Source: Terriglobales bacterium | GTDB taxonomy: Bacteria; Acidobacteriota; Terriglobia; Bryobacterales; Bryobacteraceae | DNA: 52,582 bases | Direction of reading: 5' to 3' | Assembly (NCBI GenBank): GCA_027485675.1 | Contig: JAIXQP010000012.1 | Coordinates: forward strand, 1-52,582 | Part shown: piece after piece, positions 10,856-19,141 of the stretch | How positions within the stretch are numbered: the first letter of the stretch is position 1 | How the letters are laid out: each line of letters opens with the position of its first letter | The notes under the pieces: generated by a model | Seen by the model: only the letters and a program-made list of their open reading frames with translations | Database searches by the model: none | Told to the model about the DNA's origin: nothing | Program-made: the position numbers and the translations under genes

Positions 10856-11979
10856 GCAGCGGCGTCCCGATCCGTGCGGTGTATTGCGGGTTGGTGGCGG
10901 CGGGCCTGTTGTTGGCCCAAACCGGATCGAGAGAAGGCGCGAGGAAACTTATGACGAATGAATTGGAAGCGGTCCGCCTGCCGGATAGCGCGTTTTGGGA
11001 AGCGGGCTCGCAGGACCACGGTCTGGACCCGCTGGTGAAGAAGTACAAGACTTCGCACTTTGGGATTCTGGTGGATGGTCCGCGGGAGGTGATGCTCTCG
11101 AGCCGGGAGACGCTGCCGCTGTTCACCTACTACATGGGCAGTTACCGGGCGACGGCGAAGCGGGATTTTCCGCGGGTCGCGTCGATTGTGGTGATGGCGC
11201 CGGAACGGAACGAGATCCACGTGGCGCCCTTGCTCGAGAAACGAGGCGAGTCGCTGCTGACGGGTGAGACCGAGCCGGAGGCGAATCTGCCGGAAGGGTA
11301 CCAGATGATCTTTCAGATGGTGGATGTGCGGCGGCGGACGGAGCTTCCCTGGAGGGCGGGCCGGGTGATTTCCCAGGTGTTGCTGTGGGATCTGCAGTCC
11401 AACCGGCTGGAGACGAAGCTGGTGGCCGGGAGCGGGGCGTTTTCTGATCCGGAGAAGGAGAAGTTTCTGGCCGCGGAGCGGGCGAAGCAAGACCCACCGG
11501 CGCCCTTTCCGGCAGTGAGCACGGCTGCCGCGGATGCTCCGGCGGTTCCGCAGGAGATTGGAATCGTGTTGGCGGCGCCGCGGGTGGTGGTGCTCGAAAA
11601 GCAAGGCCGGCTGGAGTTGAGCGGGGCGTGGCGGCTGCCGGTGTTGCCGGAAGAGATGGTGAAGCCGGCGCACGCCGAATACAACAAGGCGAACGGACTC
11701 GTTCAGGCAGGGGGCGGCGCTTACGCGGCCTGCGTGGGGGTGCATCTGGTGGTGCAGAGCAGCGAGGAGGAGACGGCGGACGTCTACACGTTGCGGCTGC
11801 CGGTGGCCCAAGTGGAGATGGTAGACGGCCAGCCGGTGGCGAGCGGACGGTTCACGGTGAACCTGTTGCAGTTGCCGGACTTCCCCGTGGGTGAGGCAAC
11901 CTTGTTCCTGAGCGCTTACAGCAAAGAATGGGCGAGCGAACCGGCGACGATCGGGGTGGTGGACCGGCGGCAACAGTAA
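10852..11979 (+). CDS. exported protein of unknown function in the metallopeptidase operon
   Basis: 375 residues from the ATG at 10852. This ATG forms an ATGA overlap with the metallopeptidase stop and is directly preceded by GGAGGG. A signal peptide at ~8-28 (IRAVYCGLVAAGLLLAQ) predicts export; there is no clear lipobox. The mature part has two beta-rich regions joined by an Ala/Pro-rich linker (~residues 195-220). The first contains an FPRVASIVVMAPERNEIHV stretch. The second contains a VHLVVQSSEEETADVYTLRLPVAQVEMVDG stretch typical of beta-sandwich proteins. No family was recognised. Because it is co-translated with the candidate effector it may be a periplasmic partner or immunity protein, but nothing in the sequence proves this. 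A CorA-like gene follows after 1 bp. Confidence 0.78.
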   Translation: MSSGVPIRAVYCGLVAAGLLLAQTGSREGARKLMTNELEAVRLPDSAFWEAGSQDHGLDPLVKKYKTSHFGILVDGPREVMLSSRETLPLFTYYMGSYRATAKRDFPRVASIVVMAPERNEIHVAPLLEKRGESLLTGETEPEANLPEGYQMIFQMVDVRRRTELPWRAGRVISQVLLWDLQSNRLETKLVAGSGAFSDPEKEKFLAAERAKQDPPAPFPAVSTAAADAPAVPQEIGIVLAAPRVVVLEKQGRLELSGAWRLPVLPEEMVKPAHAEYNKANGLVQAGGGAYAACVGVHLVVQSSEEETADVYTLRLPVAQVEMVDGQPVASGRFTVNLLQLPDFPVGEATLFLSAYSKEWASEPATIGVVDRRQQ

Positions 11980-11980
11980 G

Positions 11981-12844
11981 ATGGACTGGCACGATCTGCA
12001 GGAGGGTGAGCAAGGGAAGCTGCTGGAGCTTGCCGAGCAGTACAGGCTGCATCCTCTGCATATCGAAGACTGCCAGCATGGGGGCCAGAGCGCGAAGTTA
12101 GAAGACGGCGAGGACTATCTGTTTGCGGTTTTGAAGCCGGCTTATACGGCCGAAGATGGAACGCTGGACTTCGGGGACTTTGACATCTTTTTGGGCCCGG
12201 CGTATCTGATCACCTACGAGGAGGTGGGCTGCGCGGAGCTGCGGAGCCGGGTGGAGAAGTGCCGGAGCAACGACGCGCTCGCCAACGATGAGGTGGTGTA
12301 TCGAATCCTGGACGGGATCGTGGATGCCTACCTGCCCGCGCTGGACCGGTATAGCGAGGAGATCGACAAAATCGAAGACCGGGTGCTTTCCGACCCGCAG
12401 CCAGAGGTGCTGGCGACGATTTTCCAACTGAAGCGGGACCTGATTGCGTTCCGCCGGGTGCTAACGCAAACGCGGGATTTGGCCGGGCACCTGATGCGGA
12501 CAGAGCATTCGTTGATCAGCCCGAAGCTGCTGCCGTACTTTCGCGATGTGTACGATCACCTTTCGCGGCACATTGAGACGGTGGAAATGTCGCGCGACCT
12601 GTTAAGCGGGGCGCTGGATATCTATCTTTCGAGCGTGGCGAACCGGACGAATCAGACGATGAAGGTGTTGACGATTTTGAGCACGATCGCGCTGCCGAGC
12701 GTGGCGACGAGCAGCATTTTCGGGATGAATTTTGAGTTTTTGCCCTGGATTCACGAGCCGCACGGGGTGTGGTATGCGGCGGCAATGTCGCTTTCGGTGA
12801 CGGCAATCCTGATTGGGGTGCTGCGGTGGCGGCGTTGGATCTAG
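11981..12844 (+). CDS. CorA-family divalent metal ion transporter
   Basis: 287 residues. The N-terminal cytoplasmic domain has the family hallmark YRLHPLHIEDC (~21-31). Long helices at ~105-225 include a DRYSEEIDKIEDRVL segment. Two transmembrane helices lie near the C-terminus (~229-247 and ~263-281), with the pore motif G248-M-N followed by FEFLPW. CorA-like proteins form pentamers that carry Mg2+, Co2+ or, in the ZntB branch, Zn2+; the GMN motif favours the Mg/Co branch. The gene starts 1 bp after the stop of the previous exported protein, so it belongs to the same transcript as the metallopeptidase cassette. Whether that linkage is functional is unknown. Confidence 0.92.
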   Translation: MDWHDLQEGEQGKLLELAEQYRLHPLHIEDCQHGGQSAKLEDGEDYLFAVLKPAYTAEDGTLDFGDFDIFLGPAYLITYEEVGCAELRSRVEKCRSNDALANDEVVYRILDGIVDAYLPALDRYSEEIDKIEDRVLSDPQPEVLATIFQLKRDLIAFRRVLTQTRDLAGHLMRTEHSLISPKLLPYFRDVYDHLSRHIETVEMSRDLLSGALDIYLSSVANRTNQTMKVLTILSTIALPSVATSSIFGMNFEFLPWIHEPHGVWYAAAMSLSVTAILIGVLRWRRWI

Positions 12845-12912
12845 CGCGGCGATAACTGTAAAGATCGGAATCCACGAATTTACGGGTCGGCACGTAGTAG
12901 AAGGTAGGAGCG

Positions 12913-13389
12913 ATGGGAATCCTATTGGCAGACCGGTTTGAGGAAACAGTGGCCGCCCAACAGCCGCGAGTCCTGGCGATCTGCCGCCGGTTGCTGGGGG
13001 AGACAGGCGAGGCGGAGGAGGCCGCGCAGGACACCTTTTTGAAGTTGCATCGCCACTGGGGGCGGATCGACGGAGATCCGGGGCCTTGGCTATACCGGAC
13101 GGCGGTGAATACCTGTCTCGACCGGAAGCGGGGGCCGCGGCGGAGCCTGGAGTTAGTCGAGATGGCGGACGCGCGGCCGGGTCCGGCGGCGTTAGCGGAG
13201 ATTGCGCAACGGTGGGAGCGGGTGAAGCGGGCGCTGGGGGAGCTGCCGGAGCGGGAGCGGGCGGCGATTACGTTGCGGGACATTGAGGGATTGCCGACGG
13301 GGGAGGTGGCGGGGTTGCTGGGAACGACAGAGGCGACCGTCCGGAGCCAGATTGCGGCGGCGCGGATGAAATTACGGAGGCTGGTATGA
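12913..13389 (+). CDS. ECF-type RNA polymerase sigma factor
   Basis: 158 residues. Region 2 (~8-72) contains a helix ending in EEAAQDTFLKLHRHW and PWLYRTAVNTCLDRKR, the core-binding and -10-recognition part. Region 4 (~105-158) has LPERERAAITLRDIEGL and a helix-turn-helix ending in TEATVRSQIAAARMKLRRL. There is no region 1 or 3, as expected for the ECF group. A ribosome site GGTAGGAG sits just ahead of the ATG. The stop overlaps the anti-sigma start (ATGA), giving the classic coupled sigma/anti-sigma pair. The target regulon is unknown. The convergent TonB-dependent receptor is a possible target but has a sigma70-like promoter. Confidence 0.94.
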   Translation: MGILLADRFEETVAAQQPRVLAICRRLLGETGEAEEAAQDTFLKLHRHWGRIDGDPGPWLYRTAVNTCLDRKRGPRRSLELVEMADARPGPAALAEIAQRWERVKRALGELPERERAAITLRDIEGLPTGEVAGLLGTTEATVRSQIAAARMKLRRLV

Positions 13390-13799
13390 CGTGCGAGCGA
13401 TGGGACGAGGAGATTGCGCTGTGGGCGGGAGACGACGCCGTGAGCGAGGCGTTTCTCGGCCATCTGACGGGGTGTGGGCGGTGCCAGCGGGAAGTTCGGG
13501 AGATGCGTTTGGCGCGGGCGGGGTGGACCGAGTGGACGCCGCGGACGCGGCAGCGGATGAGTTGGTGGGGGGGGGTGGCGGCGGCGGTGCCGCTAGTCGT
13601 GTGGGCGGGGTGGCCGGAGCCGGTGGCGGTGGAAGAGTTGGCGTTACGGATGCCGGCGGCGCCCGCGGGGCCGGGGTATGTACCGGTGGCGGGGAAGGTG
13701 ATGAAGAAGCGGGTTTTGCGGCGGGAGGCTGCCGTTACGATGAAGATTTTGACGGACGACCCGGAGGTCGTGATTCTGTTACTGGGAGAAGGGGAATGA
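13386..13799 (+). CDS. membrane-anchored anti-sigma factor, zinc-finger (ZAS) type
   Basis: 137 residues. The N-terminal cytoplasmic part carries H26-x3-C30-x2-C33, the zinc-binding signature of ZAS anti-sigma domains, which clamp ECF factors. A single hydrophobic segment (~residues 59-76) would anchor it in the inner membrane, leaving a ~60-residue periplasmic tail that could sense signals. It is coupled to the sigma gene upstream (4-nt overlap) and to the exported secretin-N-like protein downstream (ATGA at 13796). This is consistent with all three being parts of one trans-envelope switch. No protease-site or Asp-box sensing motif is evident. Confidence 0.88.
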   Translation: MTCERWDEEIALWAGDDAVSEAFLGHLTGCGRCQREVREMRLARAGWTEWTPRTRQRMSWWGGVAAAVPLVVWAGWPEPVAVEELALRMPAAPAGPGYVPVAGKVMKKRVLRREAAVTMKILTDDPEVVILLLGEGE

Positions 13800-14488
13800 A
13801 AACGATACTTTTGCTGTTTTTTGCGGTCGCGTTGTGGGGACAAAAGACCGGATTGGTGATTCCGCTACGACATATCAAAAGCAACTTCGCCGCACAGATT
13901 GCGGTGGCCTTTGGCGATGGGAAAGTGCAGGTGCAGAACTTTGCCGACACGCCAAATCTGGTTCTGAGCGGGCCACCGGAGCTTCTGGCGGTGATCGAGA
14001 GTGCGATCAAGAAGGCGGATGTGCCGTCCGCCCCGGCTCCGAATGTGGAAATCACCTTCTACATCCTGGCGGGCGGAGAAGGAGCCATCGGCGGTCCGCT
14101 GCCGGAGGAGTTGAGCGGCGTGGCCAGACAAGTGAAGGGACTGCTTGGCATGACGGCGCTCAAAATGGTGGAATCGATCCAGATTCGGTCGCGGGCTGGG
14201 CAGGGCGCTGAGGCATCGGGGGTGATGGGGAAATCGGCAGGGAACCCGAGTTTGTATCAGCTTCGCTTCCGCGAGGTTTTGGTGGAAGGCGAAACGGGAA
14301 GCCGGTTTCTGCGATTGAGTGGGTTGAAATTCGGGGGAAGAATCGCGGCCGGGGCCAATTACGTCGAGACCGGGTTCAACACGGATGTCGATATGAAGGA
14401 CGGCCAGAAGATTGTGATTGGGAAGTCGAGCCTGGACACTTCGGGAACGCCTTACTTTGTCGTGGTGACCGGCAAGGTGGTGGAGTAG
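13796..14488 (+). CDS. exported protein with secretin N-domain-like fold
   Basis: 230 residues from the ATG at 13796, which overlaps the anti-sigma stop by 4 nt. A signal peptide covers ~1-16 (LLLFFAVALWGQ). Residues ~20-75 follow the pattern of secretin N1/short domains: VIPLRHIKSNFAAQI, a short strand, then NLVLSGPPELLAVIESAIKKADVP. In secretins that last segment ends the repeat before the next subdomain. The remainder has a beta-rich segment ending GQKIVIGKSSLDTSGTPYFVVVTG, somewhat like the edge of a secretin core but far too short for a gated pore. It may be a periplasmic sensor or assembly module controlled by, or reporting to, the sigma/anti-sigma pair. The coding call is sure; the fold assignment is by pattern only. 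Confidence 0.78.
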   Translation: MKTILLLFFAVALWGQKTGLVIPLRHIKSNFAAQIAVAFGDGKVQVQNFADTPNLVLSGPPELLAVIESAIKKADVPSAPAPNVEITFYILAGGEGAIGGPLPEELSGVARQVKGLLGMTALKMVESIQIRSRAGQGAEASGVMGKSAGNPSLYQLRFREVLVEGETGSRFLRLSGLKFGGRIAAGANYVETGFNTDVDMKDGQKIVIGKSSLDTSGTPYFVVVTGKVVE

Positions 14489-14498
14489 GAGCCAAAAA

Positions 14499-14532
14499 CA
14501 AGAAGGCCTCCCCGGTGGGGGAGGCCTTCTTG
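14499..14532 (-). terminator. rho-independent terminator between convergent genes
   Basis: A 15-bp perfect stem (CAAGAAGGCCTCCCC at 14499-14513 with 14518-14532) and a 4-nt loop. Read on the minus strand it is followed by TTTTT (complement of 14493-14498), making a textbook terminator for the TonB-dependent receptor gene. The plus-strand gene ending at 14488 runs into the same hairpin but has no U-tract, so termination in that direction may be weaker. Confidence 0.9.
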
Positions 14533-14556
14533 AGGGGTTGCGGTGGTCGGTTGCGC

Positions 14557-17500
14557 TTAGAACTCTAAACGCAGGCCCATGGTGATGAGGCGGGCGCCGT
14601 TCTGCGGGCCGGTCGGCCGGCCGAAGTTGGCGTTGCCCACAACACCGTTGATGCCACCAAAGTTGGTGCGGTTGAACACGTTGAAGCCATCGGCCCGGTA
14701 GATCAGGACGACGGGATTCTTCTCGTTCTCCCACAGGGTGGTCCGCTTCACGAGCGCGATGTTCTCGGTAAAGACAGCCGGATTCCGGAACTCGGTATCG
14801 TAGAACGCCGCGGTGCCGAGGGTGAACTGCGGCGCGGCCGTGTACGAGCCCGGGGTGAAGAACCGGGTGCTCGGGTCGTTGGGATCGAGCGTGGTGCGAT
14901 CGATGCCCGTGCGAATCGGCGAGCCGGAGCGGTTGGCTTTGGTGAGCGGCGCAAACAGAACGCCGTTGCCCAGCGGGTTACCGGGGGTGACGGCCTGGAG
15001 GAGCGTACCCTTACGATAGACGGCGGTGGAAGCGATCGTCCAACCACCGGCCAAGCCGTTGACGAGCCGGTTCGAGGAGCCCAGGAACTTCTGGTTCTTG
15101 CCGAACGGCAGGTCGTAGCTGAGCAGGATGTTCAACACGTGCGGGATGTCGAAGGGCATGAAGCTCTTCGAGTCGGGCAGGTTGTAGTAGTCCTGGGGCG
15201 AACCCTGACCACCCAACTGGCTGAAGACCTGACGGAAGTGGCCGTAGCCTAGGCTCTTCGACCAGGTGTAGTTGGCGTTGAGCTGGAGGTTGCCATAGCG
15301 GCGCTCGACCTTCAACTGCATCGCGTCATACCAGCTGACACCGTAACCGGCGAAGAGGCTGGCGACCGAGAGGTACTGCGGGAACGGACGCAGGCTCTGC
15401 GCCACGCTGCGATTGGCACCGAAGCCAGCAAACGGTTCGCGGAAGCCGGCGGCCTGGGCCGCGGCGCTGCCAACCGGCTGCTGCAGCAAGCTTCCCCGGC
15501 CGAGAAGGCTGGTCGGCAACTGGTTCAGGTCAACGGTAGAATTCAGACGGGTGCCGCGATTGCCCTGGTAGGCCACGTCGATCAGCCAGTTCTTGAATTC
15601 GTGCTGCACGCTGAAGCTCCAGTTGAAGATGCGACCCGCCTGACCGGCGGTCGGACCCTGGTACTGCACCGTCTGGAAGTTGACGATGGTGGGATCGATG
15701 ATCGGCGGAGGACGGTAGCCGGCCTGGACCGGGATGCCGTTGTCCCAATTGAGAACCTGGTTCAAGCCATCGCTCTGCAGGTCGTTGGTGCCGGCGAAAC
15801 CCGCGCGGCAGCCGCAACCACCGCTCGACATGCCCTGGTAGAAGATGGCATAGCCACCACGGAGGACCGTCTTCGGCGACAACTGATAGGCGAAGCCGAT
15901 GCGCGGACCGATGTTGGAGTAGTCGTTCGGATAGAAACGACGGACACCCGTACGGCCGGGGCCAGTACCGGAGAAGACGAGCGCGCCGGGACGGCCGCCC
16001 GCGCCGGGATTCGGCACGTTGATATCGACGTGCGAATACCCGTTGCCGCCGGGGACGTGCCAGCCGATCGGCACTTCATAGCGGAGGCCGAGGTTGAGGG
16101 TAAGCTTCGAGGTGACGCGCCAATTGTCCTGGAAGAAGACCGACGTGTCGTAGTAGACAGTGTCGTCAAACAGGACGGGAGGAACGACGTTCGAGGCGAC
16201 GTCAGTCGCGCCGAGGAGCAGGCTGGCGAACTCGTGGCCGGTGGAGGTGAGCGCAGTGGGAAGACCCGTCTGCACCCGGTTGAAGACATAGCGGCCATTG
16301 GTGCCGGCGAGGTCTTCGCCACGGGTGGTGAACTTCCGCCAGTTGTAGCCGAACTTGTATTCGTGCTTGCCGCGGAGCCACGTGAAGCCCTGGCTCCACC
16401 ACCACTGGCGGTTGAACTGGGCGCCGTTGGCGACCTTACCGTCCTGGACACCGTAGGGGGTGAGGCCGGCGGGACCATTGAACTGGATACGCGGGGTCGC
16501 GTCGGAGTCGCCCGTCAGGTTAAAGCCCAGCTTCGAGCCGAAACCGGCCTGGAAGGGGTTGGTCCAAGTCTGGCGGGTGATCGAGTAGGAGAACGTCGAG
16601 TGCATGCTCAGATTCGGCTTGATGCTGAAATCGTGATTGATGCGGTGGTTGTACGGCTTCTGGTTGTTGTTGAGACCCTGACCGAGGGCGCCCGGGAAGG
16701 CCGCCAGGTCCGTCTGGGCCTGCACTTCGTTCGAGAAGAAGTAGCTGACGCGGTTGGTGGGGGTGAAGGCGTGATCGACCTTCAGGCTCCAGATATCGCG
16801 TTCAAACGGGCTCTCGTTGACGAAGTCAAAGTTGTTGGCGAGGGTGGGACGGTTAGCGTCCGGGATGAGCGGAATCAGATTCCGGGCCACGCGGCTAAAG
16901 CGGGCGGCGGGGATGATGTTGCCTGGGAAGGGCTGGCGGACGTTGCCTGCGGTCGTCGCCGGGTCATAAATCAGGGGCACGCCAGTCTGGCTGAAGTTGC
17001 CCTGCTTCATGAGCGGGGTCGGCAGGGTCGAGATGGGGAAGCTGATGGTGGCGGGGCGCAGATCCTTGGTCTTCGTAAAGTACCAGAAGGTCTTGTTGCG
17101 GCCATCGTACACCTTCGGAATGTAGACGGGGCCGCCGATAGAGCCGCCGGTCTCGTTGAAGCGCTCCTTGGGACGGAAGTTCGCCGCCGGGTTCGGATTG
17201 GCGTTACGGGCCCAGGCGTTGGCGTTCCAGATATCGCGGCGCATATTGTGGAAAGCCGCGCCATGGAACCAGGAGGTGCCGCTCTTGGCGACATAGATTT
17301 CGATACCGCCGCCGACGCGGCCATACTCGGCCGAGTAGTTCGAGCTGAGCATCTTGAATTCGCTGAACATTTCCGCGGACGGGAAGTTGAAGACAGCGCT
17401 CGATTCGACGTTGAGCGCGCTGGCTCCGTCGATGAGCACTTCCTGCGCGCGGCCGCCGGAACCGGAAACGGACTGTTCGCCGTTGTTGGTCACGCCGGGC

Positions 17501-17994
17501 ATAAAGTTGACGAAGGCGCGGGGGTTACGGATGCCGCCAGCGAACAGCGGGAGCGTGTCCATCATTTTGGTGGAGACGGCGTTGCCGCGTTCGGCCGACG
17601 AGGTTTCGAGCAGCGGCGCCTCGGCGCTGATGGTGACGGACTGCTGCACGTCACCGACTTCGAGCTTGAGGTCCAAGTCGATACGCTGGGCGATGCGCAC
17701 TTCGATGTTTTGCCGGGTAAGCTTCTTAAAGCCCGACTTTTCTACGCTAATAACGTAGCGGCCAGTGGACAACTGGGGGAACACATACAGGCCAGCCTCG
17801 GACGAGGTGGCTTTGATCTCCACGCCGGTTCCCTCGTTCCGGGCGGTTACGGTCGCCGCAGGGATGGAGGCGCCATTGGGATCCACGACGACGCCGGCCA
17901 TAGAGCCGGTGGCACTCTGGCCAAACGCGGATACCGACGTCGACAGCAGCGCAAACAGGGCAAAAACCGACGGGGTAATTTGTCTACTCTTCAT
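14557..17994 (-). CDS. Oar-like TonB-dependent outer membrane receptor with carboxypeptidase-regulatory-like domain
   Basis: 1,145 residues from the ATG at 17994. AGAGGAG lies 3 nt before it, so I reject the ATG at 18021. A signal peptide ends ...SAFGQ. The N-terminal CarboxypepD_reg-like domain follows (TGSMAGVVVDPNGASIPAATV...EAGLYVFPQLSTGRYVISVEKSGFKK). Next come a plug region (QEVLIDGASALNV, AEYGRVGGGIEIYVAKSGT) and a long 22-strand-type barrel ending in ...RLEF, the terminal aromatic recognised by BAM. No TonB box was confidently placed. Members of this expanded acidobacterial family are thought to import or bind oligosaccharides, peptides or other polymers; the ligand is unknown. The gene has its own promoter, 5'UTR hairpin and terminator and is monocistronic. 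Confidence 0.94.
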   Translation of the reverse strand: MKSRQITPSVFALFALLSTSVSAFGQSATGSMAGVVVDPNGASIPAATVTARNEGTGVEIKATSSEAGLYVFPQLSTGRYVISVEKSGFKKLTRQNIEVRIAQRIDLDLKLEVGDVQQSVTISAEAPLLETSSAERGNAVSTKMMDTLPLFAGGIRNPRAFVNFMPGVTNNGEQSVSGSGGRAQEVLIDGASALNVESSAVFNFPSAEMFSEFKMLSSNYSAEYGRVGGGIEIYVAKSGTSWFHGAAFHNMRRDIWNANAWARNANPNPAANFRPKERFNETGGSIGGPVYIPKVYDGRNKTFWYFTKTKDLRPATISFPISTLPTPLMKQGNFSQTGVPLIYDPATTAGNVRQPFPGNIIPAARFSRVARNLIPLIPDANRPTLANNFDFVNESPFERDIWSLKVDHAFTPTNRVSYFFSNEVQAQTDLAAFPGALGQGLNNNQKPYNHRINHDFSIKPNLSMHSTFSYSITRQTWTNPFQAGFGSKLGFNLTGDSDATPRIQFNGPAGLTPYGVQDGKVANGAQFNRQWWWSQGFTWLRGKHEYKFGYNWRKFTTRGEDLAGTNGRYVFNRVQTGLPTALTSTGHEFASLLLGATDVASNVVPPVLFDDTVYYDTSVFFQDNWRVTSKLTLNLGLRYEVPIGWHVPGGNGYSHVDINVPNPGAGGRPGALVFSGTGPGRTGVRRFYPNDYSNIGPRIGFAYQLSPKTVLRGGYAIFYQGMSSGGCGCRAGFAGTNDLQSDGLNQVLNWDNGIPVQAGYRPPPIIDPTIVNFQTVQYQGPTAGQAGRIFNWSFSVQHEFKNWLIDVAYQGNRGTRLNSTVDLNQLPTSLLGRGSLLQQPVGSAAAQAAGFREPFAGFGANRSVAQSLRPFPQYLSVASLFAGYGVSWYDAMQLKVERRYGNLQLNANYTWSKSLGYGHFRQVFSQLGGQGSPQDYYNLPDSKSFMPFDIPHVLNILLSYDLPFGKNQKFLGSSNRLVNGLAGGWTIASTAVYRKGTLLQAVTPGNPLGNGVLFAPLTKANRSGSPIRTGIDRTTLDPNDPSTRFFTPGSYTAAPQFTLGTAAFYDTEFRNPAVFTENIALVKRTTLWENEKNPVVLIYRADGFNVFNRTNFGGINGVVGNANFGRPTGPQNGARLITMGLRLEF

Positions 17995-18018
17995 TTCTCC
18001 TCTTTTGATTTTGGGAGA

Positions 18019-18044
18019 CAAGTCTATGCAAAATCATAGACTTG
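18019..18044 (-). promoter_or_regulatory. 10-bp inverted repeat in the 5'UTR of the TonB-dependent receptor
   Basis: CAAGTCTATG at 18019-18028 and its exact reverse complement at 18035-18044 enclose the 6-nt loop CAAAAT. It lies between the predicted transcription start (~18063) and the ribosome site at ~18000. It could therefore act as an mRNA hairpin that affects stability or translation, or as a DNA operator. Both are inference. Confidence 0.6.
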
Positions 18045-18070
18045 CGCCATCCCGAATCATCTCTCCGCAG

Positions 18071-18098
18071 ATTATAACCCACATCCGCGGACTAGCAA
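18071..18098 (-). promoter_or_regulatory. sigma70-like promoter of the TonB-dependent receptor gene
   Basis: On the minus strand TTGCTA (18098-18093) and a perfect TATAAT (18076-18071) are separated by 16 bp. The start site would be near 18063, giving a leader of ~70 nt that includes the inverted repeat at 18019-18044. No extended ECF-type -35 (GGAAC) is visible here. The rest of the 18045-18289 gap holds no gene that I can see. Confidence 0.65.
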
Positions 18099-18289
18099 CC
18101 CAATTCCCATCGGGCAGCAGCAGAAATGTAACCCTTTTTCGTTTGGTACGGCGGTTTCCCTTTTGACACGGCCGAATCGCGGGGTCGAAGAGGGATACGC
18201 GGTTTGGCTGGAGCCGGTTACGCCCCCGAATTCCTCGCCTGACGCTATGGAATTCGGGAAGGCGTTCCGCATTTCGAGACCGCAGCGAT

Positions 18290-19141
18290 CTAAGAATAGG
18301 TGGCGCAAACGGCGCGGAGCTTCTTGAGAAGGGCCGGGGTGGCGGTGAGCGCCGGGGCCTTTTCTTCATACTCCAGGGCGAGATAGCCGCGGTAGTTGTT
18401 GGCCACCAGCATGCCGGCCACGCGATCCCAATCAGAGGGGGCGGGGCCCTTTTCGTCGCGAACCATCGCCTTGACCTGCACGTTCACGGCGTGGGGGGCG
18501 ATCATCTCGATCTGCTCGTAGATGCGGGTCCGGAAGTTCGCCGTATCGAGGTTGATGCCGACCCAGGGGCTATTGACCTGTTTGACGATCTGGATGATGT
18601 TTTCGGCCTTGTCGGTGATGCCGCCGTGATTCTCGAGGCCCAGAATAACGCCGTGCTGACCGGCGTACTCGGCCGCGGGCGAGAGGATTTCCGCCACCCA
18701 CTTGGCGGCGTCGGCTTCGGTCGAATCCTTCGGCACCGCGCCGCCGAAGACGCGAATGTGGCCGGCGCCGAGCTTGGCGGCGACATCGATCCACTTTTTG
18801 AGATTCGCCGTCTGCTCGACCCGCGCCGGGCCGGCCGGCTTGGTGAGCTCGGTGCGGATGGAGATGGAGTAGATCTCGATGCCGGCTTTGTAGGCGGCAC
18901 GCTTCAACGGAATCAGGAAGCTGTTTTCCGTGTTGGGGAACCAGTAGACGGTCATGTCGATGCCGTCGAGATCGTTCTCCGCCGAGATCCGGATGAGGTC
19001 CTCATATTTCAACGTGCCCTTCTGCAGGTCTTCGCGGAAGGAGTACGCGCAGAGGGCGGGGCGGAGGCGCGGCTTCAAAGCGGCAGAGAGCGAAAGCGGC
19101 GCGACGGCAGCGGAGGCGAGAAGAGAGCGACGGGTGATCAT
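18290..19141 (-). CDS. sugar phosphate isomerase/epimerase-type TIM-barrel protein, Tat-like signal
   Basis: 283 residues. The leader TRRSLLASAAVAPLSLSA is twin-arginine-like with a hydrophobic core, predicting periplasmic export. The barrel has probable metal ligands E170 and H172 (GLENHGG), D199 (NLDTANF) and E257 (LALEYEE). At the position where relatives often have His there is K224 (VQVKAM), so metal coordination or the substrate may differ. The ATG overlaps the stop of the TolC-like gene (ATGA at 19138-19141), making it the last gene of the export operon. Substrate unknown. It is not closely similar to the other barrel protein encoded at 6.5 kb. Confidence 0.85.
   Translation of the reverse strand: MITRRSLLASAAVAPLSLSAALKPRLRPALCAYSFREDLQKGTLKYEDLIRISAENDLDGIDMTVYWFPNTENSFLIPLKRAAYKAGIEIYSISIRTELTKPAGPARVEQTANLKKWIDVAAKLGAGHIRVFGGAVPKDSTEADAAKWVAEILSPAAEYAGQHGVILGLENHGGITDKAENIIQIVKQVNSPWVGINLDTANFRTRIYEQIEMIAPHAVNVQVKAMVRDEKGPAPSDWDRVAGMLVANNYRGYLALEYEEKAPALTATPALLKKLRAVCATYS

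Noticed and set aside
12845-12912. ECF-type promoter (GGAATC at 12867) ahead of the sigma gene
   Set aside because: The only candidate -10 (CGTA at ~12893) is about 20 bp away, too far for the usual 16-17 bp spacing.
13391-13795. Extended reading upstream of the secretin-N-like protein
   Set aside because: The extra residues overlap the anti-sigma gene out of frame and are Gly-rich nonsense; the ATG at 13796 starts a proper signal peptide.
15601-18039. 812-residue plus-strand open frame
   Set aside because: It lies antisense to the TonB-dependent receptor; its translation has no domain and the sense gene has promoter, ribosome site and terminator.
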